A DNA stretch of 64,000 nucleotides from CBDFLA01 sp965248915 (GTDB taxonomy: Bacteria > Pseudomonadota > Alphaproteobacteria > M2410), in NCBI GenBank assembly GCA_965248915.1, contig OZ252216.1:1426001-1490000 (forward strand), written 5' to 3'. This document shows positions 44,189 through 53,886 of the stretch, in pieces (positions within the stretch are counted from its first letter, which is position 1; the number at the start of each line of letters is the position of its first letter). The translations under genes were made by a program, and so were the position numbers. The notes under the pieces are model-generated. The model ran no database searches, was not told where the DNA came from, and saw nothing but the letters and a program-made list of their open reading frames with translations.

Positions 44189-44911
44189 ATGCGCACAGAT
44201 CATCGACCCTATTGGATGCGACGGGCTTACGACGGCTACCAACTCTGGTGGCAACGTCGCTTCCTCGAGCCGCAATTTGACCGCGTTGGTGACGGCCTTG
44301 ATGTCACCCTGCCGTGGAAAGTCACGGTGATCGGTGAGAAAGTCGACATCGGCAATCAAGTCCATATCCGGACTCACGCCGACGGCGGCGTCCTCTTTTG
44401 CACTTGGCCGAACGAAGGCAAGCGCGGCACCATTCGGATCGGTGACTACTGTTTGATCACGCCCGGTGCCCGCATCTTAGCCGCCCGAAGCATCACCCTC
44501 GGCGACAACACCATGTTGGGATCGAACGTGCTGATCTCGGACTCCGATTGGCACGACCTCTACGACCGCACATCGGCACCCGGCGATGGCGCTCCCATTG
44601 TTACCGGCAAGAATGCATGGATTGGTGAGCGGTCCATCATCTGCAAAGGTGTCACCATTGGTGAAAATTCCATCATCGGCGCCGGTTCTGTTGTCACCAA
44701 AGACATTCCCTCAAACGTGGTCGCCGCTGGCAACCCGGCCAAGGTGGTTAAGGAGTTCGACCCCACTCGCGAGTTCACCACCCGCGAAACCATCTTCGCG
44801 GATCCAAAAAAGCTCTACGACGACACCTGGGGACTCTACAAATGGCTCACCCGCAACAACTCGTCACTCGGGTGGCTCAGAACAAAAATCAAACCCAATC
44901 GGGAGGACTAG
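44189..44911 (+). CDS. Hexapeptide-repeat acyltransferase
   Basis: The 240-residue left-handed beta-helix protein has imperfect hexapeptides (IGEKVDIGNQVHI, IRIGDYCLITPGA, ITLGDNTMLGSNVLI, IGERSIICKGVTIGENSIIGAGSVVTKDIP), ending in AGNPAKVVKEF. This is the maltose or nodulation acetyltransferase-like group that acylates sugars; the conserved His in SDSDWHDLYDR is the likely base. It is followed three bases later by the PaaI thioesterase gene. Confidence 0.88.
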   Translation: MRTDHRPYWMRRAYDGYQLWWQRRFLEPQFDRVGDGLDVTLPWKVTVIGEKVDIGNQVHIRTHADGGVLFCTWPNEGKRGTIRIGDYCLITPGARILAARSITLGDNTMLGSNVLISDSDWHDLYDRTSAPGDGAPIVTGKNAWIGERSIICKGVTIGENSIIGAGSVVTKDIPSNVVAAGNPAKVVKEFDPTREFTTRETIFADPKKLYDDTWGLYKWLTRNNSSLGWLRTKIKPNRED

Positions 44912-44914
44912 TCC

Positions 44915-45352
44915 ATGGCCGCATTTGAGCGCATCGAAGGAACCGGCCGCTATGAAGGTTGGGTAACCTTAAAAGGTTGGGATCCACACGAGGATTTCAT
45001 CGGCCCTTTCTATCACCGTATTGTTGACGGCAAAGTCAGGCCCGGCTTTTACATTGATGACAAACACATCAACGGCGGCGGTGCCGTACACGGCGGTCTC
45101 CTCACTTCTTTTGCCGATCACGCTATATTTGTCATTGCCCAAGAGGAATTGGGCGAAGAACTCTCCGGTGTCACCATTTCTCTCAACGCAGAATTTTGTG
45201 CGGCAGGCATGAAGGGTGATCTGGTCGAAGCCGTCGGCGAAGTCATCCGCGCCACCCGCACCCTCGCCTTCGTCCGCGGCAAACACATGGTGGGCGACAA
45301 GGTGTTGATGAACTTCTCAGCAATTATCAAGAAACCGAGTAGGAAGGAATAA
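44915..45352 (+). CDS. PaaI-family thioesterase
   Basis: The 145-residue hotdog-fold protein has the family pattern HINGGGAVHGGLLTSFADHA, in which the HGG segment helps bind the thioester and Asp acts in catalysis, followed by VTISLNAEFCAAGMKGD. It hydrolyses acyl-CoA thioesters of medium or aryl chains. GGAGG eight bases before the ATG overlaps the end of the acyltransferase gene. A shared acyl-CoA role is possible. Confidence 0.9.
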   Translation: MAAFERIEGTGRYEGWVTLKGWDPHEDFIGPFYHRIVDGKVRPGFYIDDKHINGGGAVHGGLLTSFADHAIFVIAQEELGEELSGVTISLNAEFCAAGMKGDLVEAVGEVIRATRTLAFVRGKHMVGDKVLMNFSAIIKKPSRKE

Positions 45353-45390
45353 ATCGTTGAGCTCCAATCATCACAACTGGTGAGCGATCA

Positions 45391-45894
45391 CTATCCTGAC
45401 TCATCTGTTCTAAAAGGCACGCCCAAACGTTCGGCCTTGTCGAACCAGAGATCTGCCATTCTTCGGTTACGCTTTGTGCCCAATCCATAGAAATGCATTC
45501 TCCCAACTTCGTAGAATGAGTCTGTATCCCCTGCCAAAGCTGCCTGAATGTACAATTCCAGCGCACGAGCCTCTGACTGCTTTACGCCATCCCCCGTCTC
45601 GTAACAAAGCGCGAGATCAAAGCAAGCCTCTGGCAGATTCTCCCTAGCGGCCAACTTCAAAAGCGGAATCGCCTTTCGTACACTCATATTGCAGACACCC
45701 GATTGCCCGAGGAGATACCATGTAGCCAATGCATACGAAGCCAATACATCGCCATTCTCATGGGCGTGATCTAGCATTGACTTGACTTTTGCCATGTCAC
45801 AATTGGGCTTACGCGCCTCAATCAAAGCACGCTGATATTCTGGCGAACCATCGCTTTCTAAGTCCAAAGTCTTTGGCCAATTCTCATGCGTCAT
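45391..45894 (-). CDS. Sel1-repeat protein
   Basis: The 167-residue protein has two or three helix-turn-helix Sel1-like repeats: ASYALATWYLLGQSGV, ACFDLALCYETGDGVKQ, SFYEVGRMHFYGLGTKR. No signal peptide is seen, so it is probably a cytoplasmic scaffold. Such proteins mediate protein contacts in many roles. Single gene. Confidence 0.85.
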   Translation of the reverse strand: MTHENWPKTLDLESDGSPEYQRALIEARKPNCDMAKVKSMLDHAHENGDVLASYALATWYLLGQSGVCNMSVRKAIPLLKLAARENLPEACFDLALCYETGDGVKQSEARALELYIQAALAGDTDSFYEVGRMHFYGLGTKRNRRMADLWFDKAERLGVPFRTDESG

Positions 45895-46009
45895 CTCGCA
45901 AGAACTCCATCGATTGCTGGCAAGGGCAGGAATAATTCATGAGGTCCGTTCCCTTTGATCCCACACCTACTTTCTACTACACTATCTGAAAACACCGCGG
46001 GGAAACACC

Positions 46010-47179
46010 ATGGGCAAGTTCTTTAAGATCATCATCGGCTTGATCGTCATTATTGTTCTCATACTTGCCATCCTGTTCTTTACCGGCGGGGCGTTTAAGG
46101 CTGTGATCTCGCTTAACAAGCCAAAGCATGACTTTGACCTCGCCATGAAGGTCCCTGCCCCTGACTACGCTGATGAGGTAAATTGGGCCGCCCTCCCCAC
46201 CACGCAAGATCTCGCTGACATGATCCCGGCGGGCATTCCCGACACAGACATTCGGGGTTCAGCCCCCGTCGATGTGTTCTTCATCCACCCCACCGGATAC
46301 TTGCGCGGTGGCGACTGGAACTCGTCCATGGACCCAGACAGTGCCACTGAGGAAAACACCCAGTGGATGCTCGCCAATCAAGCCAGCGCCTACAACGGCT
46401 GCTGCAATGTCTATGCGCCGCGTTACCGCGAAGCTTCGATCTTTGCCTATTTGGTCATGGATGAGACTCTCATGAACCAATCCCTCGACTTTGCTTACGA
46501 AGATGTCGAACGCGCCTTCGATTACTTCCTCGAGCACCACTCAAAAGGTCGGCCTTTCATCATCGCCAGCCACAGCCAAGGTACTCAGCACGCCCGCACA
46601 TTGTTGAGCAAACGCATTGACGGCACAGCGCTGCGCGATCGCATGATCACAGCCTACCTCATTGGCGGCGGTGTCACCGTGAAACAAGTCGAATCCATGG
46701 AAACACTCGAACCATGCCGGGAAGTTAGCGACCTTCACTGCGTCATTCACTGGGAAACTTATGGCGAAGGCGGAAAACACGACGGTTGGCACGGGCCCGA
46801 CGAACTGCTCTGCACCAACCCAATCTCTTGGAACATTGATGGCGAACGCGCTGGCCCAGAAGGTCATCAAGGGGCGGTCACCCCTTCAGGGGACTTCAAC
46901 ATCAAGATTTGGGGAGAAGACAAAGCTGAAGGCGTCGAGTTCGAACCGCTTGGAGAACCCGATCCCAACCACACCTGGGCGCAGTGCACCGATGGTGTTC
47001 TCTATGTGGCCGAACAAAAAGGCGGCAAGTATGAACGCTACGGCCGCATGCCAGGCAAGAACTATCACGGCCTCGACTACGCGCTCTTCTTCATGGACAT
47101 TCGCGAAAACGCCAAGCTACGTGTTGATGCCTATCTCGCCAGAGGAGAAACCGAAGGGCATCTAGAAGTCAACGAGTAG
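46010..47179 (+). CDS. DUF3089 family alpha/beta hydrolase
   Basis: The 389-residue protein has an N-terminal membrane anchor (FKIIIGLIVIIVLILAILFF) and then a hydrolase domain: VFFIHPTGYLRGGDWN, the nucleophile elbow ASHSQGTQHA, and a late His (KNYHGLDYALFF). DUF3089 enzymes are putative extracellular lipases or esterases. GGGGAAACACC precedes the ATG. Convergent with the nucleoside transporter gene. Confidence 0.85.
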   Translation: MGKFFKIIIGLIVIIVLILAILFFTGGAFKAVISLNKPKHDFDLAMKVPAPDYADEVNWAALPTTQDLADMIPAGIPDTDIRGSAPVDVFFIHPTGYLRGGDWNSSMDPDSATEENTQWMLANQASAYNGCCNVYAPRYREASIFAYLVMDETLMNQSLDFAYEDVERAFDYFLEHHSKGRPFIIASHSQGTQHARTLLSKRIDGTALRDRMITAYLIGGGVTVKQVESMETLEPCREVSDLHCVIHWETYGEGGKHDGWHGPDELLCTNPISWNIDGERAGPEGHQGAVTPSGDFNIKIWGEDKAEGVEFEPLGEPDPNHTWAQCTDGVLYVAEQKGGKYERYGRMPGKNYHGLDYALFFMDIRENAKLRVDAYLARGETEGHLEVNE

Positions 47180-47182
47180 GGC

Positions 47183-48427
47183 TTACATCAGTATCCCAAC
47201 CACAGCGCCGGTCATCGACGTCGCGAGCGTTCCGGCCACGAGCGACTTAATGCCAAGGCCGATCACTTCGTCACGGCGCTCTGGCACCATGGCAACAAGA
47301 GCCGAGACCATCATGCCGACGCTGCCCAGATTGGCAAAACCACACAGCGCATAGATCATGATGAGTTCTGATCGCTCTGACAGCGTGCCTTCCGGCAAAG
47401 CCGCCAAATCGATATAAGCTAGGAACTCATTGAGGATTGTCTTGGTTCCCATCAAGGCGCCCGCATCCATGGCTTCTGACCACGGCACGCCGATGAGCCA
47501 CACGAGCGGTGCAAAGATCCAGCCGAAGATCCGTTGCACAGACAAAGCGCTATCCCCAACATCTGGGAAGATCCCTAGGATGACATTGGTCAGTGCCACC
47601 AGAGCCGTCATGACGATGAGAGTGGCGATGATGGTGAGGACCAGTTGAAGACCGTCTTGGGTCCCCTTCATCACTGCATCAAGCGCGCCGCGGTACTCGA
47701 CGGTCTCGTCAATGTCTTCCGCATCAGTAACCCCGTCGCCGGGCACCATGATCCGCGCCAGGATGACCGCCGCAGGCAGTGAGATAAGGGACGCTGTGAT
47801 GATGTGTCCAAGCGCGCCCTCGATCACCGGGCCCAAAATGATGGCGTAAAGAACGAGCACAGTGCCAGCGATCGTCGCCAAACCGGTGGTCATGACCACA
47901 AACAACTCGCTGCGGGTAAGGCGTGCGAGATAGGCACGAATGAGTAACGGCGCTTCGATCATCCCCATGAACACATTGGCCGCACAGGCAAGGCCCACTG
48001 CTCCGCCGATCTTCATGGTTCGCTGCAAAAGAAAAGAAAATCCGCGCGTGATCCACTTGAGGATCTTGAGATGCCAAAGAAGAGCAGACAAGGCTGACAT
48101 GACGAGCACAATGGGAAGCGCCTGAAATCCCATGATGAACATGGCCGACGAATCCGTCACTTCAAACGGCGCCCGTCCACCTCCCACATAACCAAACACG
48201 AGTGACGTCCCTGCTTGTGTCGATTGCTCCAACGCCTTCACAACACCGTTCAGCGCAAGAAGCGCCTCGCGCGCCCAAGGCGCTTTGAGCAGCAACAAAC
48301 CGAGCAATAACTGCGCGCCAACGCCAACGACCACCAATCGCCAATCAAACTTGGACCGGTTTTCACTTAAGCCCCAAGCAATCGCGACCAAGACCACAAG
48401 TCCAAAGACACTCTGTGCTGTTTGCAT
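47183..48427 (-). CDS. Concentrative nucleoside transporter, NupC family
   Basis: The 414-residue integral protein takes up nucleosides with protons or sodium. The GMIEAPLLIRAYLARLTRSELF and YALCGFANLGSVGMMV blocks are conserved substrate-binding segments of the CNT family, and a Nucleos_tra2 gate domain precedes them. I chose the ATG at 48427 with GAGGGGA nine bases before it; the frame extends in the same direction to 48466 without a site. No nucleoside catabolic genes are near. Confidence 0.92.
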   Translation of the reverse strand: MQTAQSVFGLVVLVAIAWGLSENRSKFDWRLVVVGVGAQLLLGLLLLKAPWAREALLALNGVVKALEQSTQAGTSLVFGYVGGGRAPFEVTDSSAMFIMGFQALPIVLVMSALSALLWHLKILKWITRGFSFLLQRTMKIGGAVGLACAANVFMGMIEAPLLIRAYLARLTRSELFVVMTTGLATIAGTVLVLYAIILGPVIEGALGHIITASLISLPAAVILARIMVPGDGVTDAEDIDETVEYRGALDAVMKGTQDGLQLVLTIIATLIVMTALVALTNVILGIFPDVGDSALSVQRIFGWIFAPLVWLIGVPWSEAMDAGALMGTKTILNEFLAYIDLAALPEGTLSERSELIMIYALCGFANLGSVGMMVSALVAMVPERRDEVIGLGIKSLVAGTLATSMTGAVVGILM

Positions 48428-48683
48428 GGAAATGGTTCCCCTCGCCTTGTTCTTGATTCGCATCAACTCATCGGCCGGAGGGTAAGAGATTTCCTCAAGA
48501 AAAGCGACGGTGGCTCATGACTTCCCACCTGTGACACCTTTCCATTCGAGGCCGCAACAACTTGACATTCCATGGGGTGGAGGCGCAAATAGCGCCGCAG
48601 AATTCTCATCCGGCGAGGGTCAACAAGAACCTGCCTGCCCCAAACAAAAACACAGTAATAATAGGAACTTAGGGAGAAAACCT

Positions 48684-49595
48684 ATGACCATCAGTTTTGA
48701 CGGAAAAGTTGCCATCGTGACCGGCGCCGGCGGCGGCCTCGGGCGATGCCACGCCCTCGAACTCGCCAAGCGCGGCGCTAAAGTCGTTGTCAACGATCTC
48801 GGCGGCTCCGTCGATGGATCTGGCGGCTCGTCAGACGCGGCCGACAAAGTCGTTGAAGAGATCAAGGCGGCAGGCGGCGAAGCCATCGCCAACGGCTCAA
48901 GTGTTACCGACGATGCAGGTGTTGAAAACATGGTCAAGCAGACCATGGACGCATTCGGTCGCATCGACGTGCTGATCAACAATGCAGGCATCTTGCGCGA
49001 CAAGAGCTTTGCCAAAGTGGAGATCGGCGATTTCCAACTCGTCGTTGATGTCCACCTCATGGGATCGGTAAAACCAACCCGTGCGGTTTGGAACATCATG
49101 AAGGAGCAGCAATACGGTCGCGTCATGGTGACCACATCATCATCCGGCCTTTATGGTAACTTCGGGCAAACCAACTACGGCGCCGCAAAGCTCGGGGTGG
49201 TTGGATTCATGAACACACTGAAAATCGAAGGCCAAAAAGACAACATCAAGGTCAACGCCTTGGCACCGGTCGCTGCATCGCGCATGACCGAAAACCTGAT
49301 GCCAGAAGAAGCCCTCGCGCTCTTGAAACCAGATTTTGTGACACCAGGCGTCATGTGTTTGGTTCAAGACGACGCGCCGACCGGCAAGATCCTCTGTGCA
49401 GGTGCAGGTGTCTTTTCCATGGCGCAAATTGAGGAAAGCGAAGGCGTATTCGTTGGCCGCGACGACGACCTCTCAGCGGAAGCCGTTTGGGAGAATTGGG
49501 ACAAAATCTCCGACTTCTCAAATGCCAAGCCTTACTTCATGGGTGGCGAGCAGACCGGCAAGATTTTTGAGCTGGCCATGGGCGGCAAAAAGTAA
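48684..49595 (+). CDS. SDR-family dehydrogenase, multifunctional beta-oxidation enzyme type
   Basis: The 303-residue short-chain dehydrogenase has GAGGGLGRCHALELA, NNAGILRD, and catalytic Ser-Tyr-Lys in TTSSSGLYGNFGQTNYGAAK. The long C-terminal part (VFVGRDDDLSAEAVWENW) matches the (3R)-hydroxyacyl-CoA dehydrogenase part of peroxisomal multifunctional enzyme 2. It likely acts on (3R)-hydroxyacyl-CoA in fatty acid or steroid catabolism. I chose the ATG at 48684 with AGGGAG upstream. A strong terminator follows, so it is monocistronic. Confidence 0.9.
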   Translation: MTISFDGKVAIVTGAGGGLGRCHALELAKRGAKVVVNDLGGSVDGSGGSSDAADKVVEEIKAAGGEAIANGSSVTDDAGVENMVKQTMDAFGRIDVLINNAGILRDKSFAKVEIGDFQLVVDVHLMGSVKPTRAVWNIMKEQQYGRVMVTTSSSGLYGNFGQTNYGAAKLGVVGFMNTLKIEGQKDNIKVNALAPVAASRMTENLMPEEALALLKPDFVTPGVMCLVQDDAPTGKILCAGAGVFSMAQIEESEGVFVGRDDDLSAEAVWENWDKISDFSNAKPYFMGGEQTGKIFELAMGGKK

Positions 49596-49617
49596 CGATC
49601 CCCGTAAGACTTGCGAC

Positions 49618-49646
49618 AAGGGGATCCTCTGGGTCCCCTTTTTTTT
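49618..49646 (+). terminator. Rho-independent terminator of the SDR gene
   Basis: AAGGGGATCC (49618-49627) pairs with GGGTCCCCTT (49631-49640) over a loop TCT, ten base pairs with one G-T, followed by a run of T to 49646. Confidence 0.9.
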
Positions 49647-49687
49647 GCCCTCTTTTCTTGATCCCTAGACAGGAATACCATCGTCAC

Positions 49688-51085
49688 ATGACCAACCAAC
49701 CCTATCAAAAACAAAGTTTCTGGCACGACACCACAGGCGATGACTATAACCCCCGCGCCCGTCTCGAGAGCGACATCGAAGCTGATGTGGTGATCGTTGG
49801 CGCAGGCTTCACGGGGTTGTGGACCGCCTACTATCTGAACAAAGAAAAGCCGGACCTCAACATCGCAATCCTTGAGGCTGAGATTGCTGGCTTTGGCGCG
49901 TCCGGCCGCAATGGTGGTTGGGTCTGCGGTAGTCTCGCAGGCCATGAGCAATGGTACGCGAACCCTGATAAACTCACCGGCGCCATTGCCCTTCAAAAAG
50001 AGATGCACAACACCGTCGACGAGATCGGTCGCATCGCACAATTCGAGGGCATTGATTGCGATTACCACAAAGGTGGATGCCACACCGCCGCCACCAGCAC
50101 TCATCAACGAGACGGACTAAAAGAAGATATCGAGTTCAAACATGCCATTGGATTCGGCGAAGACGATTATCGATGGCTTGAGCCTGTGGAAGCAAGCGAA
50201 CAGATTTGCATTGCCGGATCGCGGGGCGCCGAGTATTCGCAACATTACGCCGTCATTCACCCCGCCAAATTGGCAACGGGCTTGGCCGCAAAACTCATCG
50301 AAAAAGGCGTGTCCATTTACGAGCACTCTCCGGTAAGAGAAATCACAAGGGGCAAGGTCAGAACCGACATCGCCTCAGTGAAAGCCGACATGGTGGTGCG
50401 CGCGACCGAAGGCTATACGCCAACACTCGAAGGGTTTGAGCGCGACCTCATCCCCATCCATTCCATGATGGTGGCAACGGAACCGCTCTCCGCAGCTCTT
50501 TGGGATGAAATCGGGTTGAAAAACCGCGAGACCTTTGGCGATGCGCGACGTTTATCGATCTATGGCCAAAGAACAGCCGATGACCGCATCGCTTTTGGCA
50601 GCCGCGGGGATTACTACTTCAACTCAGGCATTCACAATTCGTTCGAAGATATGAACGCGCACTTCGATTTTGTCCGCAAGAACCTGTTGGAGATCTTACC
50701 TATGCTCAACAACGTCGAATTGACCCATCGTTGGGGCGGGCCTTTGGGCGTTCCTAGGAACTTCAGACCCCAAGTCGCCATCGACCGCAAAGAACAGATC
50801 GCATGGGCCGGTGGTTATGTCGGTGAAGGTGTGGCCGCAACAAATCTAGCGGGCCGTACACTGACCGACCTCATTCTTGAGCGCAGCACCGACATCACCG
50901 ACCTCCCTTGGGTTATCGACCGCGACAGTGCTGTCCACCCGGCCAGGAAGTGGGCTCCCGAGCCCATTCGGTGGATGCAAGCAAGTGCGGTCATGACCAT
51001 GGTCAAAACGGCTGATGCTCTGGCTAAAAGTGATAGTCGGTTCGCCAAGCCAGTGTCAAAAGTGTTGTCTCACCTCATTGAATAG
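49688..51085 (+). CDS. FAD-dependent amine oxidoreductase (DAO family, PuuB-like)
   Basis: The 465-residue flavoprotein has the FAD-binding VVIVGAGFTGLWTAYYL near residue 36, FGASGRNGGWVCG as in DAO-type enzymes such as gamma-glutamylputrescine oxidase, and the C-terminal WAGGYVGEGVAATNLAGR. It oxidises an amine or amino acid; the substrate is unknown. I chose the ATG at 49688 over a TTG at 49658. No puu genes are near, so a polyamine role is unproven. Confidence 0.85.
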   Translation: MTNQPYQKQSFWHDTTGDDYNPRARLESDIEADVVIVGAGFTGLWTAYYLNKEKPDLNIAILEAEIAGFGASGRNGGWVCGSLAGHEQWYANPDKLTGAIALQKEMHNTVDEIGRIAQFEGIDCDYHKGGCHTAATSTHQRDGLKEDIEFKHAIGFGEDDYRWLEPVEASEQICIAGSRGAEYSQHYAVIHPAKLATGLAAKLIEKGVSIYEHSPVREITRGKVRTDIASVKADMVVRATEGYTPTLEGFERDLIPIHSMMVATEPLSAALWDEIGLKNRETFGDARRLSIYGQRTADDRIAFGSRGDYYFNSGIHNSFEDMNAHFDFVRKNLLEILPMLNNVELTHRWGGPLGVPRNFRPQVAIDRKEQIAWAGGYVGEGVAATNLAGRTLTDLILERSTDITDLPWVIDRDSAVHPARKWAPEPIRWMQASAVMTMVKTADALAKSDSRFAKPVSKVLSHLIE

Positions 51086-51139
51086 CGCTGAAACTCACCC
51101 AACTCCAGGCTTGGCCGATACAAAGAATAGTTATCGCGA

Positions 51140-52363
51140 CTACAATCCCAGAACAGCTTTCGCCATGATGTTGCGTTGAACTTCGCTGGAGCCTCCGTAG
51201 ATTGTCGTCTTGCGATGATTGAAATAGATCGGCGCTACTGATTCCGCATAAGCCGGACCGGTCGGCGATTGGTTCGTTGTGCCATCACGCTTGGCGGCCG
51301 TGTCCCGTTCAAATGGCAACGAATAGAAGCCAACGGCTTCCATCGCCAATTCATCAAGCTTTTGCCCCATCTCTGTGCCACGCAATTTCACCATGGACGA
51401 AACCGCCCCGACAGTTTGACCTGCGCTGAACGCAGCAAAGATGCGGCGCTCATTAAAATCGATGGCCAACACCTCGCGCTCACAATCCGCGAGTTTTTTG
51501 GCAAAGGCTGGATCGTCAAACAGGCGCTCACCAGTCCCAAGCGCTTCTTGCTTCGCGATCGATCGAATGGAACCAAGGGATCGATAAAGACTTGGCGAGT
51601 ATGAATTACCACGCTCAAACTGCAGCAGGTACTTGGCGTAGGTCCACCCCATGTGTTCTTCGCCAACCCGGTTCTCAATCGGCACTTTGACATCGTCAAA
51701 GAAAACCTGATTGACCTCTTGAAATCCCTCCGGTGGCAAATCAAGCGTGTAGATGGGCTCGATCGAAATGCCAGGCGACTTCATGTCGATGAGAATGAAG
51801 GAGATGCCCTCTTGTTTCTTGCCCGACCCATCGGTGCGAACCAAACAGAAGATCCAATCTCCGTACTGACCATAGGTCGTCCAGGTTTTGCTGCCATTGA
51901 TCAGATAGTGATCACCCTTGTTTTCTGCCTTCATTTGCAGAGAAGCAAGATCCGACCCAGAACCAGGTTCAGAATATCCTTGAACCCACCATACATCCGC
52001 GTTGCGAATCTTAGGCAAGTGTTCATTCTTTTGCTCTTCAGATCCAAACGCCATGATGACCGGCGCACACATGATCGTGCCCATGGATTCACCAGAGGGC
52101 ACGCCAGCGGCCGCGAGTTCAAAATCGAAAATGTACTTCTGCGTTCGTGTCCAGCCGGGGCCGCCGTGCTCAACTGGCCAGTTTGTGCCAAGCCATCCTT
52201 TGGCGGAAAGCTTCTTCTGCCAGGCAATGACCCCTTCATGACCCAAATGGCCTGTTTTCGACCGGCGTTGGCGTTCACGCAAATCATCTGTAAAGGCCTC
52301 AGCGAGGAAATCCTTTACTTCCTGGCGAAAAGCTTCGTCTTCTGTACTAAAGGAAAGATCCAT
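51140..52363 (-). CDS. Acyl-CoA dehydrogenase (heteromeric type, large chain)
   Basis: The 407-residue protein has the acyl-CoA dehydrogenase domains: KGWLGTNWPVEHGGPGWT, QGYSEPGSGSDLASLQM, and the end IYGGSSEVQRNIMAKAVLGL. The usual catalytic YEG motif reads YGG, as in large subunits of heterotetrameric dehydrogenases like PimC or the ChsE enzymes, where one chain is catalytic at another site. It is the last of a four-gene operon with another large-type and a small-type chain. Likely substrates are CoA esters of branched, dicarboxylic or steroid-side-chain acids (family knowledge). Confidence 0.9.
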   Translation of the reverse strand: MDLSFSTEDEAFRQEVKDFLAEAFTDDLRERQRRSKTGHLGHEGVIAWQKKLSAKGWLGTNWPVEHGGPGWTRTQKYIFDFELAAAGVPSGESMGTIMCAPVIMAFGSEEQKNEHLPKIRNADVWWVQGYSEPGSGSDLASLQMKAENKGDHYLINGSKTWTTYGQYGDWIFCLVRTDGSGKKQEGISFILIDMKSPGISIEPIYTLDLPPEGFQEVNQVFFDDVKVPIENRVGEEHMGWTYAKYLLQFERGNSYSPSLYRSLGSIRSIAKQEALGTGERLFDDPAFAKKLADCEREVLAIDFNERRIFAAFSAGQTVGAVSSMVKLRGTEMGQKLDELAMEAVGFYSLPFERDTAAKRDGTTNQSPTGPAYAESVAPIYFNHRKTTIYGGSSEVQRNIMAKAVLGL

Positions 52364-52375
52364 GACGTCCCCCGA

Positions 52376-52663
52376 CTATGCGACTTTCAAGAATTTCAAA
52401 TCCGGCGCGCCAGCAAGCACACCCATAAATTTCGGTCCGGCGGCTTTAAAATAATCCGTTTGGCCGTGGTGATCCAAAGCCGCCTGGTCTTTGTACCGCT
52501 CAATGAAAACCACCTTGTTGGCGTCATCAGAAGCGACAAAGACGTCATATTGCAGACACCCCTCCTCATTCGCGTTGACCTGTGCTGCCAAATCTTTGCA
52601 AATCCGAACCAACTCGTCGGTTTTTCCGTCTTGTGCCGTAAGTGTTGCCACAACTCCAATCAT
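52376..52663 (-). CDS. ABM-domain putative quinol monooxygenase
   Basis: The 95-residue dimeric alpha-beta barrel protein of the antibiotic biosynthesis monooxygenase group has VVATLTAQDGKTDEL at the start, EEGCLQYDVFVASDD, and VFIERYKDQAALDHH. YgiN-like members are quinol monooxygenases, but small members also degrade or bind haem or reactive aldehydes. It lies between two acyl-CoA dehydrogenase genes, spaced 20 and 12 bases, so it is co-transcribed with them. The link to acyl-CoA oxidation is unexplained. Confidence 0.85.
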   Translation of the reverse strand: MIGVVATLTAQDGKTDELVRICKDLAAQVNANEEGCLQYDVFVASDDANKVVFIERYKDQAALDHHGQTDYFKAAGPKFMGVLAGAPDLKFLKVA

Positions 52664-52683
52664 TCTTCATCTCCCTATGTTTC

Positions 52684-53817
52684 TTAGCGGTCTAGCGCCG
52701 CATATCTTTTTAAGTGATGGTCCGTATTACCAAACAGCGTATCGATCATCGTCAACCGCTTGAAGAAATGGCCTACATTAAGCTCGTCGGTCATGCCCAT
52801 GCCTCCATGTAGCTGGACAGCGCTTTGGCCAATGAACTTGCCTGACTTGCCAATTTGCACTTTGGCAGCGGAGGCCGCTTTCTTGCGCTCAACATCATCT
52901 TCGCCAAGCTTCAGGTTGACCATGTAACACATGGAAACCGACTGCTCATACTCCATGAACATATCGACCATCCGGTGCTGCAGGACCTGAAACTTGCCAA
53001 TCGGTTGGCCGAACTGCTCACGAGTTTTGCAATATTCAACCGTCGCATCGTTCAATACCTTCATAGCGCCGCAAGCCTCAGCACTGAGAGCTGCAATGGT
53101 CTCATCCACAACCTTTTCAAACAGTTGCAGTCCGCCGTCGACAGCCCCGAGAACCGCATCAGCACCAACACTGACGTTCTCAAGGGTTACCTCACTGGCG
53201 CGAAAGCCGTCGATGGTCGGATAATCGCGCGTTGAAACACCGTCTGCCGCCTTGTCGATCACAAAGAGGGTCACACCGCTCTCATCACGCTGCCCACCAG
53301 ATGTCCGTGCCGTTACAATGAGTTTGTTGGCCCAAGGAGCACCGATCACCACAGCTTTGTGGCCGTTCAGTGAATATCCATCGCTTGACTTCTCGGCTTT
53401 TGTTGTGACGTCGCCCAAATTGAAACGGCTCTGAGGTTCAGCAAATCCAACAGCGTAAATGTCTTCCCCGCCAATGATCCCAGGAATGAGCGTTTCCTTT
53501 TGGGCGTCCGATCCACCTTCATTGATCAACCCACCCGCCAACACGACGGTTTGCAGGAATGGCTCAACCACAAGGCCACGGCCAAATTCTTCCATCACGA
53601 TCATGGTTTCAATGTTGGACCACCCGAGCCCGCCATGCTCTTCGGCAAACGGGATCGCAAGAAGGCCGAGTTCCGCAAATGTCGCCCAATGCTCCTGGCT
53701 CATGCCGAGCTCGCTATTGACAATCTCGCGCCGCTTCTCGGCGTCATAATTGTCTTGCACAAAGCTCGAAACCGTATTGCGCAGGAGGGTTTGTTCTTCG
53801 CTGAATGAAAAGTCCAT
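52684..53817 (-). CDS. Acyl-CoA dehydrogenase (heteromeric type, small chain)
   Basis: The 377-residue protein belongs to the acyl-CoA dehydrogenase superfamily, resembling the small subunit of pimeloyl-CoA dehydrogenase (PimD). FAEPQSRFNLGDVTTKA stands for the GSD region, YCKTREQFGQPIGKFQVLQHRMVDMFMEYEQS is conserved, and the C-terminus DTLFGNTDHHLKRYAALDR lacks any YEGT motif. It is likely to pair with one of the two flanking large chains to form an alpha2-beta2 enzyme. Confidence 0.9.
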   Translation of the reverse strand: MDFSFSEEQTLLRNTVSSFVQDNYDAEKRREIVNSELGMSQEHWATFAELGLLAIPFAEEHGGLGWSNIETMIVMEEFGRGLVVEPFLQTVVLAGGLINEGGSDAQKETLIPGIIGGEDIYAVGFAEPQSRFNLGDVTTKAEKSSDGYSLNGHKAVVIGAPWANKLIVTARTSGGQRDESGVTLFVIDKAADGVSTRDYPTIDGFRASEVTLENVSVGADAVLGAVDGGLQLFEKVVDETIAALSAEACGAMKVLNDATVEYCKTREQFGQPIGKFQVLQHRMVDMFMEYEQSVSMCYMVNLKLGEDDVERKKAASAAKVQIGKSGKFIGQSAVQLHGGMGMTDELNVGHFFKRLTMIDTLFGNTDHHLKRYAALDR

Positions 53818-53886
53818 CGTCAGTTCTTCCCTTAAGACAGTTCGTCTGTTTCTTGTCTGTTTGGAGCAAGGGCCCCAGTTGTATGA

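Noticed and set aside
51653..52687. A 344-codon open frame opposite an acyl-CoA dehydrogenase and the ABM gene.
   Set aside because: Same reason: no motif, and both conserved genes on the minus strand explain the span.
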